Positions 48,738-57,679 of a stretch of 64,000 bases of DNA are shown here, in pieces. The notes under the pieces are model-generated. The model was not told where the DNA came from, did not search any database, and worked only from the letters and a program-made list of their open reading frames with translations. The stretch lies in NCBI GenBank assembly GCA_045536425.1, contig JAZSNN010000012.1:68032-132031 (forward strand). The letters are read 5' to 3'. The stretch's first letter is position 1. Each line of letters starts with the position of its first letter. Position numbers and translations under genes: made by a program. This stretch comes from UBA11540 sp045536425 (lineage in GTDB: Bacteria; Bacillota; Clostridia; Oscillospirales; Ruminococcaceae).

Positions 48738-50039
48738 TTACTCTATTCTCGCTAATATAAGCGGTCTTTTTGTTGGTTTTTCGGGTTTGATTATAGTTGA
48801 TTCCAAAAGCTTTTTCTCAGCTGCTGCAAACAGTTTTTCATCGTTTGCATAGAGCGTTGCGATGGTATCGCCTTTTGAAACCCTATCGCCCGTTTTTACT
48901 TTCAGCATTATTCCGGCGCTATAGTCGATTTTATCTTCCTTTGTGTTTCTTCCCGCGCCAAGCAAAAGACTTGCCACGCCATAGCCTTCGGTGTCAACAC
49001 TATAAACAAATCCATCTTGTTGTGCTTTTACTTCGTAGGAATATTTTGCTGTTGGAAATTTGGATGTATCAACCACGCTCTCAACATCTCCGCCTTGTGC
49101 TTTTACCATTTTCGCAAAGGTTTCGAGTGCTTTGCCGTTTTCTATGGTTTCTTTAACCATCCTCTCGCACTCGCCTCGACTGCCTTTTTGTGCTAGGTAC
49201 AGCATTTCTGTAGCCAGGGCAACGCAAACCTCTGTAAAATCTTCGGGGCCATTTCCTTTGAGGGTTTCTATCGCTTCGATAACTTCAAGAGAGTTACCAA
49301 TTGCATTTCCAAGAGGAATATCCATATCAGTAATTAGTGCCGACATCCTTTTACCCGCTTGTTTTCCTATACCTACCATCAATTCTGCGAGCTTTTTGCT
49401 ATCCTCTTGAGTTTTCATAAATGAGCCACTGCCTGTTTTTACATCAAGCACTATGCAATCGTCATCAGCAGCGAGTTTTTTGCCCATTATACTCGATGCG
49501 ATGAGTGGCATACTATCAACTGTTGCCGTAACGTCTCGAAGAGCGTAGAGCAGTTTATCTGAGGGAGCGAGTTCCCCGCTCTGTCCCGTTATGGCAATTC
49601 CAACCTCATTGACTATCCGTTCAAACTCCTTTTGTGAAAGCGAAGTATTAAAGTTCGGTATAGCTTCGAGTTTGTCAATGGTTCCACCTGTATGACCGAG
49701 ACCACGCCCGCTCATCTTTGCAACCTTAATTCCCAGTGAAGCAACTATTGGAGTGACAACCAGGCTTGTTTTGTCCCCCACTCCACCCGTTGAATGTTTG
49801 TCAACACGGATGCCGTCTATTGCGGAGAAATCGAGCTTTTCGCCCGAATCTCTAATGGCTAGTGTGAGGTCTGTGGTTTCTCTAAGAGTCATCCCTTTGA
49901 AGTATATCGCCATACAGAGTGCCGATGCCTGATAGTCGGGGATTTCTCCCTTTACGTATCCCGAAACGAAAAAATTTATTTCCTTTGTTGTGAGTTCTTT
50001 TCCGTCTCTTTTGTTCTTGATGACATCGTACATTCTCAT
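48738..50039 (-). CDS. pdp: Pyrimidine-nucleoside phosphorylase
   Basis: Phosphorolysis of uridine, thymidine and deoxyuridine. 433 residues, the same length as the Bacillus enzyme. DKHSTGGVGDKTSLVVTPIVA is the thymidine/pyrimidine phosphorylase signature, MSGRGLGHTGGTIDKLEAI and LDVKTGSGSFMKT complete the phosphate site. ATG at 50039 has GAGGTG six bases upstream; the reading to 50087 overlaps metH. It starts 16 bases after metH on the same strand, an unusual partner for methionine genes. Confidence 0.95.
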   Translation of the reverse strand: MRMYDVIKNKRDGKELTTKEINFFVSGYVKGEIPDYQASALCMAIYFKGMTLRETTDLTLAIRDSGEKLDFSAIDGIRVDKHSTGGVGDKTSLVVTPIVASLGIKVAKMSGRGLGHTGGTIDKLEAIPNFNTSLSQKEFERIVNEVGIAITGQSGELAPSDKLLYALRDVTATVDSMPLIASSIMGKKLAADDDCIVLDVKTGSGSFMKTQEDSKKLAELMVGIGKQAGKRMSALITDMDIPLGNAIGNSLEVIEAIETLKGNGPEDFTEVCVALATEMLYLAQKGSRGECERMVKETIENGKALETFAKMVKAQGGDVESVVDTSKFPTAKYSYEVKAQQDGFVYSVDTEGYGVASLLLGAGRNTKEDKIDYSAGIMLKVKTGDRVSKGDTIATLYANDEKLFAAAEKKLLESTIIKPEKPTKRPLILARIE

Positions 50040-50055
50040 TTGGTTCACCTCTATT

Positions 50056-52449
50056 TCAACAGACTGTTTCTGCGTAACGCACGGCACTCATAGCATCTTT
50101 TCCGTACATATCTGCACCGATTTTTTCTGCGTATTCTCGGTTGAGCACCGCTCCACCTACAACAACCTTGCACCAAGGTGCTTCTTTGCGAAGAAGTTTT
50201 ATTGTTTCCTCCATTGCGGGTACCGTCGTTGTCATAAGCGCACTCAGGCAGACGACGGGCGCATTGAGGTCTACTGTAGCTTTTACTATATTTTCGGGCG
50301 CAACGTCTTTACCAAGGTCTTTTACCTCAAATCCGTAGTTTTCGAGCAAAAGTTTTACTATATTCTTTCCTATATCGTGTATATCGCCTTTTACAGTTGC
50401 GATTACAACCCCGCCCCTTGAAATTTGCGGAGCGCTCCCAGCAGACATAAACGTTTTTATCTTCTCAAAAGCCGATTTTGCCGCATCGGCACTCATCAAA
50501 AGTTGTGGAAGGTATACGGTCTTATTCTCAAATCCCTCACCAACCGTATTGAGCGCGGGAATAATCTCGTTCTGCACTATTTCAAGCGGGTCTATCGTTT
50601 CCAAAAGCTTTTGGGTTATATCTCCCGCCTGCTCTTTGAGGCCCTTTACTATCGCCTTTTGCAAAGGCGAAATGTCGCCAACTGTATTTTCGGTGTTTAT
50701 CTGTGTCTCAGCCTTTACAGTAGCAAAAGTAGGGCTTTTTTCTATATACTCAGCGCAGTTATCATCCATACCGTGAAGCGCGCGAAAGGCGTAATAGGTC
50801 TTCATCATATCCGCAGAATATGGATTCATAATCGCTGCTGAAAGTCCGTTTTCCAGCGCGAGTGCAAAGAACGTGCCGTTTATGGCGTCACGTTCAGGCA
50901 GGCCGAAAGAAACGTTTGATACTCCAAGCGAAGTGTGGCATCCAAGCTCTGATTTTATAGTGTTCAAAGCCTTTAACGTGCCAATCGCAGCAGTATTATC
51001 TGCACTTATGGTAAGCGCCAACGTATCAAATATTATGTCCTTCTTGGAAATGCCGTATTCGGATGCGGTTTTGAGTATCTTTTCTGCAATCGCCACTCTT
51101 TCCTCTGCGGTGGGCGGAATTCCGTTTTCATCGAGTGTCAACGCAACGACAAGTCCCCCGTATTTCTTGACAAGCGGAAAAACGGCTTTCATACTTTCCT
51201 CTTTGCCGTTTACGGAATTTACCATTGCCTTTCCGTTATAGCAACGAAGAGCATTTTCCATAGCTGTAGTGTCAGCTGTGTCAATCTGTAGAGGCAGATC
51301 CGTAACCGTTTGCAGCTCACAAACGACTTTTTTCAGCACCTCTGCTTCGTTGATTTCGGGAAGCCCCGTATTTACGTCGAGGATGTGTACTTCTTTTTCC
51401 TGCTGGTTTATCGCTTCCCTGAGAATATAGTCAACGTCGTCGTCTTTCAGTGCTTGTTTCAGACGCTTTTTACCGGTAGGATTAATGCGTTCCCCGATAA
51501 GAATGGGAGATTTTCCAAACTCAACCGCGTGGGTGTATGAAGAAACAAGAGTGAAGTCTTTTTCTATGATCGGCTTTGGCGCTATTTCATTTGTACGTTC
51601 AACAAGCGCTTTGATATATTCGGGCGTTGTTCCGCAGCATCCTCCTGCAACGCGAACGCCCTTTTCAATGTACATCGCCATCTCTTCGGCAAAGTTTTTT
51701 GCATCTACATCGTATACAGGTTTTCCGTTTTCGCTTTTCGGAAGTCCTGCATTGGGTTTTAACAAAACAGGAACAGACGCATATCTTAGAAGTTCGTCGA
51801 CAACGTTTCCTAACTGTTTTGGGCCAAGGGAACAGTTTGCACCTATCGCATCGGCGCCCATGCCCTCAAGCATTGCGACCATAGCACAAGGAGTAGCACC
51901 GGTCATAAGTTTTCCATCTTCACCGTATGCATTGCTGACAAACACCGGAAGATTGCAGTTTTCCTTCACCGCAAGAAGCGCAGCCTTGGTTTCATAACTA
52001 TCGTTCATGGTTTCTATAAGAACAAGGTCTACTCCGTATTTTACGCCAATTCTCACAGTCTTCGCAAAAACCTCAACTGCATCTTCAAAATCAAGGTCTC
52101 CGTAAGGCTTTAACAGTTTTCCGGTGGGGCCGATATCAAGGGCAATAAACTTTTTCTGTTTAGTGTTTGAGGTTTCTCTCGCAATTTTTGCGTTTTCAAT
52201 GGCGGTTTTTATGATCTCTTCGAGCTCTTCATTTGAAAACTTAAGGATATTAGCACCAAAAGTGTTGGTGCTGACAACGTTACTGCCGCTGTTGAAATAC
52301 GCTCGGTGGAGCTTTGTGATGATCTCAGGGTGCGAAATATTCCAGAGTTCAGGATGCTCTCCCGGTTGAAGTCCTTCAGCCTGAAGCATAGTGCCAAATC
52401 CACCGTCAAGATAAAGAATATTGTCTTTTAAATAATCAAGTATCTTCAT
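50056..52449 (-). CDS. metH: Cobalamin-dependent methionine synthase, core (lacks reactivation domain)
   Basis: 797 residues. Homocysteine methyltransferase domain (about 1-290) with zinc cysteines in GANCSLGP and GGCCGTTPEY; pterin-binding domain (about 310-570) starting ILIGERINPTGKKRLKQAL; cap and B12-binding domains (about 590-797) with the cobalt-ligand motif GDIHDIGKNIV. The protein stops after the B12 domain; the SAM-dependent reactivation domain is encoded by the gene immediately upstream. Transfers methyl from methyl-THF to homocysteine. Confidence 0.95.
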   Translation of the reverse strand: MKILDYLKDNILYLDGGFGTMLQAEGLQPGEHPELWNISHPEIITKLHRAYFNSGSNVVSTNTFGANILKFSNEELEEIIKTAIENAKIARETSNTKQKKFIALDIGPTGKLLKPYGDLDFEDAVEVFAKTVRIGVKYGVDLVLIETMNDSYETKAALLAVKENCNLPVFVSNAYGEDGKLMTGATPCAMVAMLEGMGADAIGANCSLGPKQLGNVVDELLRYASVPVLLKPNAGLPKSENGKPVYDVDAKNFAEEMAMYIEKGVRVAGGCCGTTPEYIKALVERTNEIAPKPIIEKDFTLVSSYTHAVEFGKSPILIGERINPTGKKRLKQALKDDDVDYILREAINQQEKEVHILDVNTGLPEINEAEVLKKVVCELQTVTDLPLQIDTADTTAMENALRCYNGKAMVNSVNGKEESMKAVFPLVKKYGGLVVALTLDENGIPPTAEERVAIAEKILKTASEYGISKKDIIFDTLALTISADNTAAIGTLKALNTIKSELGCHTSLGVSNVSFGLPERDAINGTFFALALENGLSAAIMNPYSADMMKTYYAFRALHGMDDNCAEYIEKSPTFATVKAETQINTENTVGDISPLQKAIVKGLKEQAGDITQKLLETIDPLEIVQNEIIPALNTVGEGFENKTVYLPQLLMSADAAKSAFEKIKTFMSAGSAPQISRGGVVIATVKGDIHDIGKNIVKLLLENYGFEVKDLGKDVAPENIVKATVDLNAPVVCLSALMTTTVPAMEETIKLLRKEAPWCKVVVGGAVLNREYAEKIGADMYGKDAMSAVRYAETVC

Positions 52450-52455
52450 ATCAAT

Positions 52456-53043
52456 CTATCCTTGTATTCCTATAATCGCCGTTACCGTTTTTGAAGGTGA
52501 CATCAAAAGGCTATCGTTTAGCGTTACACCTATATTTTTATAGCAGTCAAGTACTCTAAAAAGATCCTTCTGCATTTCCAAAGGCAAATCTGCATATCCC
52601 GGGCTGAATCGGGAGGTTAAGTCATATCCTTTTTCGCGCTTTATATCCTCTTCAAAAGCGTTGCATAGGCTCTCGACACGTTCTGTTCCTATTGCCTGAA
52701 AAATCAGTGCTTTAGCAGGGTCCACTTTGGAATATTTTGTTATCTTTCTGTCGATATCAAACCCGATAGTCGCCGCAAAAACGAGCACCCTTTTAGAATT
52801 TGAAAGGAGTTTTTTCAGCGCTTTTGAATTGGTGTTGCAAAAGGACAAATCCAGCACGCCGCCACATTCTTTAACATCGAACTCGCGATAGCAAATCTTA
52901 TACGAAAACTCACATTCCTTCAAGCATTTAGTGACAAGGTTTTCTACTTGCTCATCCGCAGAAACACATTGCGCATAGCGCATTATTGCCTTTTTATCAA
53001 CTTTAGTATATGTATAGGTTTTAACTTTTACAGTATCAATCAT
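52456..53043 (-). CDS. Methionine synthase reactivation (activation domain) protein
   Basis: 195 residues corresponding to the C-terminal Met_synt_B12 domain of MetH as a separate polypeptide. RFSPGYADLPLEMQKDLFRV carries the RxxPGY motif that binds SAM, and LNDSLLMSPSKTVTAIIG the conserved serine/lysine stretch. It should bind SAM and let cob(II)alamin be remethylated. It overlaps metF by four bases and ends six bases before metH, so all three are coupled. Confidence 0.92.
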   Translation of the reverse strand: MIDTVKVKTYTYTKVDKKAIMRYAQCVSADEQVENLVTKCLKECEFSYKICYREFDVKECGGVLDLSFCNTNSKALKKLLSNSKRVLVFAATIGFDIDRKITKYSKVDPAKALIFQAIGTERVESLCNAFEEDIKREKGYDLTSRFSPGYADLPLEMQKDLFRVLDCYKNIGVTLNDSLLMSPSKTVTAIIGIQG

Positions 53044-53921
53044 AGCTTACCCAAAATATTAGAGAGATTGCTTTGTATTTTTTCTGCAACGTCGGGCTTA
53101 TTCATAGAATAAACGTGAACGTTTGTAACGTTATTTGCAAATAAGTCGATGATTTGGTCGGTCGCATATGCTATTCCGGCCTGCTTCATAGCCTCAGGGT
53201 CGGAACCGAATTTGTCAACGATGCTCTTAAAGCGTTGCGGCATATGTGAACCCGAAAGCTTTATCGCTCTTTCAACCTGATTCGCATTTGTAATTGGCAT
53301 AATTCCAGCAACAACCGGAACAGTTATCCCCGCCTCACGGATTTTGTAGAGAAAATTGTACAGCAGATTGTTATCAAAGAACATTTGAGTTGTAAGATAT
53401 TCGCATCCCGCATCAACCTTTTCTTTCAAAAAGCGGATGTCTTCTTTCTGGTTTGCACTTTCAGGATGTATCTCGGGATAGCACGCACCGCCGATGCAGA
53501 AATCAGCATCACTTTCCTTGAGCTCACGCACAAGGTCGATAGCATATCTATAGTCCCACTCGGTTCTGTCAATATTCCTCATATTGTCGGGAATATCACC
53601 GCGCAGAGCCATAACGTTTTGTATACCTGCATTTTTAATGTCTTCAATTCTCGTTTTTACCGTTTCTTTTGTTGAAGAAACGCAGGTCAGGTGTGCTACG
53701 GTCGAAACTCCGTAAAGATTTTTGATATTCTTCGCAATTTCAAGTGTGTATTTACTTGTTCCGCCCCCTGCTCCGTAGGTCACACTCATAAAAGCAGGGT
53801 GCAGTTTTGCAATCTCTTCTGCCGCCGCTTCTACGCTTTGAAAGGCCGTATCTGTCTTCGGCGGAAACACTTCAAAGGATAACGAAAGGGTTTCTTTTTT
53901 TAATAAATCTATAACTTTCAT
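53040..53921 (-). CDS. metF: Methylenetetrahydrofolate reductase
   Basis: Makes 5-methyl-THF, the methyl donor for the MetH encoded downstream. 293 residues, FAD TIM barrel: SFEVFPPKTDTAF with the catalytic glutamate, SVTYGAGGGT, VMALRGDIPDN and IGGACYPEIHPES with FFDNNLLYNFLYKI. First gene of the minus-strand operon metF - reactivation protein - metH - pdp. GAGGAAAATGAAAA precedes the ATG. Confidence 0.95.
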   Translation of the reverse strand: MKVIDLLKKETLSLSFEVFPPKTDTAFQSVEAAAEEIAKLHPAFMSVTYGAGGGTSKYTLEIAKNIKNLYGVSTVAHLTCVSSTKETVKTRIEDIKNAGIQNVMALRGDIPDNMRNIDRTEWDYRYAIDLVRELKESDADFCIGGACYPEIHPESANQKEDIRFLKEKVDAGCEYLTTQMFFDNNLLYNFLYKIREAGITVPVVAGIMPITNANQVERAIKLSGSHMPQRFKSIVDKFGSDPEAMKQAGIAYATDQIIDLFANNVTNVHVYSMNKPDVAEKIQSNLSNILGKL

Positions 53922-53958
53922 TTTTCATTTTCCTCTTCATAAAAGCCAGTATATAGTC

Positions 53959-53987
53959 ATTATACATTGTCTTTTTCTGCAAATCAA
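53959..53987 (-). promoter_or_regulatory. Promoter of the metF operon
   Basis: On the minus strand TTGATT (53987-53982), 17 bases, TATAAT (53964-53959). The leader is only about 30 bases, leaving no room for a SAM or T-box element. Confidence 0.7.
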
Positions 53988-54037
53988 GAAAAGTTGAAAT
54001 TTATTAGCAAAATATGGTGGTTTTTTTGTGTTTTTTA

Positions 54038-54066
54038 TTGACATAGAGCGCTTGTAGTGGTATAAT
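54038..54066 (+). promoter_or_regulatory. Promoter of the ilv-leu operon
   Basis: TTGACA at 54038-54043, 17 bases, TATAAT at 54061-54066 with TGG before it: full consensus, directly upstream of the T-box. Confidence 0.8.
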
Positions 54067-54087
54067 TATTCAAAATCTATCAAACAC

Positions 54088-54362
54088 AGTGAAGAGGACA
54101 AAGCAAAGTTATTTTTTCTTCAGAGAGTCGGCGGTTGCTGTGAGCCGATGAAAGATTACTTTTGCGAACTCACCTCGGAGTGGTTGCTTTGAACAAACCG
54201 ATGGTTTTAGTAGGACAAACGGAGCCCTACCGTTATCTTGGGAAGCGATTGTAACGTCGCGTTGAGTGGCTGTGAAAACGGCAAAAAGAGTGGTACCGCA
54301 AGATTAATATCGTTATGATACTGATCCTGTCTCTTTACTATAAGAGACAGGCTTTATTTTTA
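54088..54362 (+). ncRNA. T-box leader, leucine specifier (CUC)
   Basis: Stem I landmarks AGAGAGTCGGCGG...GTGAGCCGATG, the specifier loop GAA-CTC-ACC with CTC at 54169-54171 (leucine), the apical GGAGCCCTACC part, and the T-box AGAGTGGTACCGCAAG at about 54287-54302. The TGGT bulge matches a tRNA with discriminator A, as in tRNA-Leu. A terminator follows. Uncharged tRNA-Leu should therefore switch the operon on. Confidence 0.9.
54326..54361 (+). terminator. T-box regulated terminator
   Basis: CCTGTCTCTT (54326-54335) / AAGAGACAGG (54342-54351) followed by a T-rich tract. Confidence 0.85.
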
Positions 54363-54402
54363 ATAATTTTACAAATTCATCTATTTCAAAGGGGATATAT
54401 TT

Positions 54403-55593
54403 ATGCTTACTTTGGACAAGGTTTTTGATGCTTCTGTCGTACTTAAAAGCATCATTCGCGAAACACCTCTGGCAAGGGCTGCTTCCATCGCACCCGAATG
54501 CACACTGTATCTAAAACCCGAAAACCTACAGAACACAGGTTCCTTCAAGCTTCGTGGTTCGGGATATAAAATTGCTACCCTTTCTGATGCAGAAAAGCAA
54601 AAGGGTGTTATTGCTTGTTCCGCGGGTAACCACGCTCAAGGCGTTGCACTCGCTGCATCAAAATGCGGTATTCCTTCCCTTATCTGCCTACCCGACAGCG
54701 CTCCGATCTCTAAAGTAGAGGCCACCAAAGGATACGGCGCGCAGGTCTGCTTGGTAGAGGGTTGCTACGACGACGCATATAACAGGGCTCTCGAACTAAA
54801 GGATGAAAAGGGATATACCTTTGTTCATCCCTTTGACGACGAAGACGTAATTGCAGGTCAAGGAACCATCGCTCTTGAGGTTATGAACGACCTTGATGAC
54901 ATTGATGCCGTTATTGTTCCTATCGGCGGCGGCGGACTCATTTCCGGTATTGCTTATACTATAAAATCCATCCGTCCTTCCATTAAGGTTTACGGTGTTC
55001 AGGCAGCCGGCGCCCCCAGTATGTTCAACTCAATTAACAACGGCGCTATCGAAGCTCTTGACAGAGTTTCTACCATCGCCGACGGTATTGCAGTAAAGAA
55101 ACCGGGTGAGCACACCTTTGATCTTATCAACAGATACGTTGATGATATAGCTCTTGTAACAGAGGACGAAATTGCTTCGGCTATTCTCGCTCTGATAGAA
55201 AAACAAAAGATGGTCGCTGAAGGTGCAGGTGCAGTTTCAGTTGCCGCCGCTATGTTCAACAAATTCCCCACCGCAGGAAAGAGAGTAGTAAGCATTGTAT
55301 CGGGCGGTAATATTGACGTTACAAGTCTTTCGAGGGTTATCGAGCGCGGTCTTATGAAATCGGGTCGCTCTAGTAGCCTGCTTATTGAGCTTATTGACAA
55401 GCCCGGTCAGCTCAAGGACGTTTCTCGCATTATTGCAGAATGCGGCGGTAACGTTACAAGCGTCCATCACGAGCGAGGAAACACCGAGAGCGTTAACGGA
55501 TGCTTCCTACGCATTGCAATGGAAACAAGAAACTATGACCACGTAAATCAAATCACCGAGGCACTTCGCAACGAAGGATTTAAAATCGTATAA
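54403..55593 (+). CDS. ilvA: Threonine ammonia-lyase (dehydratase)
   Basis: Threonine to 2-oxobutanoate, entry to isoleucine. 396 residues: PLP domain (about 1-315) with NTGSFKLRGSGYK carrying the PLP lysine and IGGGGLISGIAYTIK, then one C-terminal ACT domain (about 325-396, LIELIDKPGQLKDVSRII). This single-ACT form is the TdcB-like/biosynthetic type of Clostridia. First gene after the T-box; AAAGGGG precedes the ATG. Confidence 0.95.
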   Translation: MLTLDKVFDASVVLKSIIRETPLARAASIAPECTLYLKPENLQNTGSFKLRGSGYKIATLSDAEKQKGVIACSAGNHAQGVALAASKCGIPSLICLPDSAPISKVEATKGYGAQVCLVEGCYDDAYNRALELKDEKGYTFVHPFDDEDVIAGQGTIALEVMNDLDDIDAVIVPIGGGGLISGIAYTIKSIRPSIKVYGVQAAGAPSMFNSINNGAIEALDRVSTIADGIAVKKPGEHTFDLINRYVDDIALVTEDEIASAILALIEKQKMVAEGAGAVSVAAAMFNKFPTAGKRVVSIVSGGNIDVTSLSRVIERGLMKSGRSSSLLIELIDKPGQLKDVSRIIAECGGNVTSVHHERGNTESVNGCFLRIAMETRNYDHVNQITEALRNEGFKIV

Positions 55594-55605
55594 AGGAGTT
55601 TACCT

Positions 55606-55983
55606 ATGAGTAAGATTATACATACAGAAAAAGCCCCCGCGGCTATCGGCCCCTACTCCCAGGCTGTTTGCACAGGCGGACTGGTGTTCACTTCAGGACA
55701 GATCGCAATAAACCCCGAGACTGCTACAGTCGAGGCGACTACCATAGAAGCGCAGACAGAGCAGGTTTGCAAGAATCTTGCCGCTGTTTTGGAAGCAGCA
55801 GGAAGCTCTTTGGAAAAGGTTGTAAAAACCACCTGCTTCTTGAAAAATATGGAAGATTTCGCAGCGTTTAACGCTGTATACGGAAAATATTTCATAGGAA
55901 AGCCCGCCCGTTCCTGCGTTGCAGCGAAGCAACTACCAAAGGACGTTCTCGTAGAAGTTGAGGCAATCGCAGAAATACAATAA
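55606..55983 (+). CDS. ridA: RidA family enamine/imine deaminase
   Basis: Hydrolyses the reactive 2-aminocrotonate/iminobutyrate released by IlvA, the gene just upstream. 125 residues with the full YjgF/RidA signature: EKAPAAIGPYSQAV, GLVFTSGQIAINPET and the C-terminal PARSCVAAKQLPKDVLVEVE, whose arginine binds the substrate carboxylate. It lies 12 bases after ilvA and is clearly cotranscribed. Confidence 0.95.
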   Translation: MSKIIHTEKAPAAIGPYSQAVCTGGLVFTSGQIAINPETATVEATTIEAQTEQVCKNLAAVLEAAGSSLEKVVKTTCFLKNMEDFAAFNAVYGKYFIGKPARSCVAAKQLPKDVLVEVEAIAEIQ

Positions 55984-55999
55984 GTGAGGATCTAACACA

Positions 56000-57676
56000 A
56001 TGATGGATGTCAGCAAATACAGTACAGGTTATTATCCTGCACCCGAAAAATGTCTTGATTGGGTGCAAAAGGATCATATAGAAAAAGCTCCGCTTTGGTG
56101 TAGCGTAGACCTCCGTGACGGCAACCAAAGCCTGGTAATTCCGATGAGCCTTGAGGAAAAGCTTGAATTTTACAAAATGCTTCTCAAGGTAGGCTTTAAA
56201 GAGATAGAGGTCGGCTTCCCTGCCGCTTCTGATACGGAATATGAGTTTCTCCGTACCCTTATCGACAACAATATGATTCCCGACGATACTGCCGTTCAGG
56301 TTTTGACACAGTGCCGTGAGCATATTATCCGTAAAACCTTTGAAGCTTGTAAAGGCGCACCAAACGCTATAATTCATTTTTACAATTCAGTAAGCGTTGC
56401 ACAGCGTGAACAGGTTTTTAGAAAATCAAAGGACGAAATCAAACAAATCGCTATAGAAGGTGCAAAGCTCGTAAAACGCCTTGCTTCTGAATATGAAGGC
56501 AACTTCCGTTTTGAGTACTCCCCCGAGAGTTTCACAGGAACCGAGCCCGAATATGCCCTTGAAGTTTGCAATGCAGTTCTTGACGTTCTTGAGCCTTCTG
56601 CCGACAACAACGTTATTATCAATCTTCCTGTAACGGTAGAGATGAGTATGCCTCACGTCTACGCAAGTCAGGTAGAGTATATGCACAAAAATCTAAAATA
56701 CCGTGAGCACGTGACAATTTCCTTGCATCCTCACAATGACAGAGGAACAGGCGTTGCCGATGCAGAGCTTGGACTTCTTGCAGGTGCTGACCGTATTGAA
56801 GGAACTTTGTTTGGAAACGGCGAACGCACAGGAAACGTGGACCTCATCACTCTTGCGATGAATATGTATTCACACGGAGTAGACCCAAAGCTCAACTTCT
56901 CTGATATGCCCGAAATTGCAAAAGTCTATGAGAAGTGCACGCGTATGCACGTTTATGAACGTTCTCCCTATGCAGGCGCTCTCGTATTTGCCGCATTCTC
57001 GGGAAGCCATCAGGATGCTATTGCCAAGGGTATGAAGTTTAGAGAAGAAAAATCGCTTCACGAGTGGACTGTTCCCTATATCCCGATCGATCCTACCGAT
57101 ATCAACCGCACCTATGATGCAGACGTTATCCGCGTTAATTCCCAGAGCGGAAAAGGCGGTATCGGTTATCTTCTCGAACACGCATATGGCTACGTCCTTC
57201 CCGCAGGTATGCGCGAACATCTCAGTTATCTGTGCAAGGGCGTCTCTGACGTTGAACACAGGGAACTTATGGTCAGTGACGTATCAAACATATTCCACGA
57301 ACATTACTTCAACCACAACAACCCTGTTGAGATCATCGACGTTCATTTTTCTAAGAGCAATGGAAAACTCGAGGGTGATGTTACGATGTCACAGAACTCT
57401 GCTGAATCCACCGTACACGCTTCGGGTAACGGTTCTCTCGACGTTCTCAGTAATGCGCTGAAGGCGTTTACCGGCTCCTCATACAAGCTCAAGGTTTACA
57501 CCGAGCACAGTATGCAGGGTGCGGGTTCTGAAAGTACAGCTGCCGCTTATATCGGACTCGAGTGGGAGAACGGTGAAATGAGCTGGGGTTGCGGAACAGA
57601 TACAGATATTATCCGTGCAAGTACAAACGCTCTTTTGGGCGCATATAACAACTACATTATCAGCAAAGGAGTATAA
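56000..57676 (+). CDS. leuA: 2-isopropylmalate synthase (long LeuA2-type)
   Basis: Condenses acetyl-CoA and 2-oxoisovalerate, first step to leucine. 558 residues, the longer form shared with yeast and many Actinobacteria rather than the 510-residue LeuA. APLWCSVDLRDGNQSLV carries the metal/catalytic residues, HPHNDRGTGVADAELG the metal histidines, and the C-terminal part (about 430-558) the leucine-sensing LeuA dimer domain (TEHSMQGAGSESTAAAYI). GTGAGGATC precedes the ATG. Confidence 0.94.
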   Translation: MMDVSKYSTGYYPAPEKCLDWVQKDHIEKAPLWCSVDLRDGNQSLVIPMSLEEKLEFYKMLLKVGFKEIEVGFPAASDTEYEFLRTLIDNNMIPDDTAVQVLTQCREHIIRKTFEACKGAPNAIIHFYNSVSVAQREQVFRKSKDEIKQIAIEGAKLVKRLASEYEGNFRFEYSPESFTGTEPEYALEVCNAVLDVLEPSADNNVIINLPVTVEMSMPHVYASQVEYMHKNLKYREHVTISLHPHNDRGTGVADAELGLLAGADRIEGTLFGNGERTGNVDLITLAMNMYSHGVDPKLNFSDMPEIAKVYEKCTRMHVYERSPYAGALVFAAFSGSHQDAIAKGMKFREEKSLHEWTVPYIPIDPTDINRTYDADVIRVNSQSGKGGIGYLLEHAYGYVLPAGMREHLSYLCKGVSDVEHRELMVSDVSNIFHEHYFNHNNPVEIIDVHFSKSNGKLEGDVTMSQNSAESTVHASGNGSLDVLSNALKAFTGSSYKLKVYTEHSMQGAGSESTAAAYIGLEWENGEMSWGCGTDTDIIRASTNALLGAYNNYIISKGV

Positions 57677-57679
57677 GCT

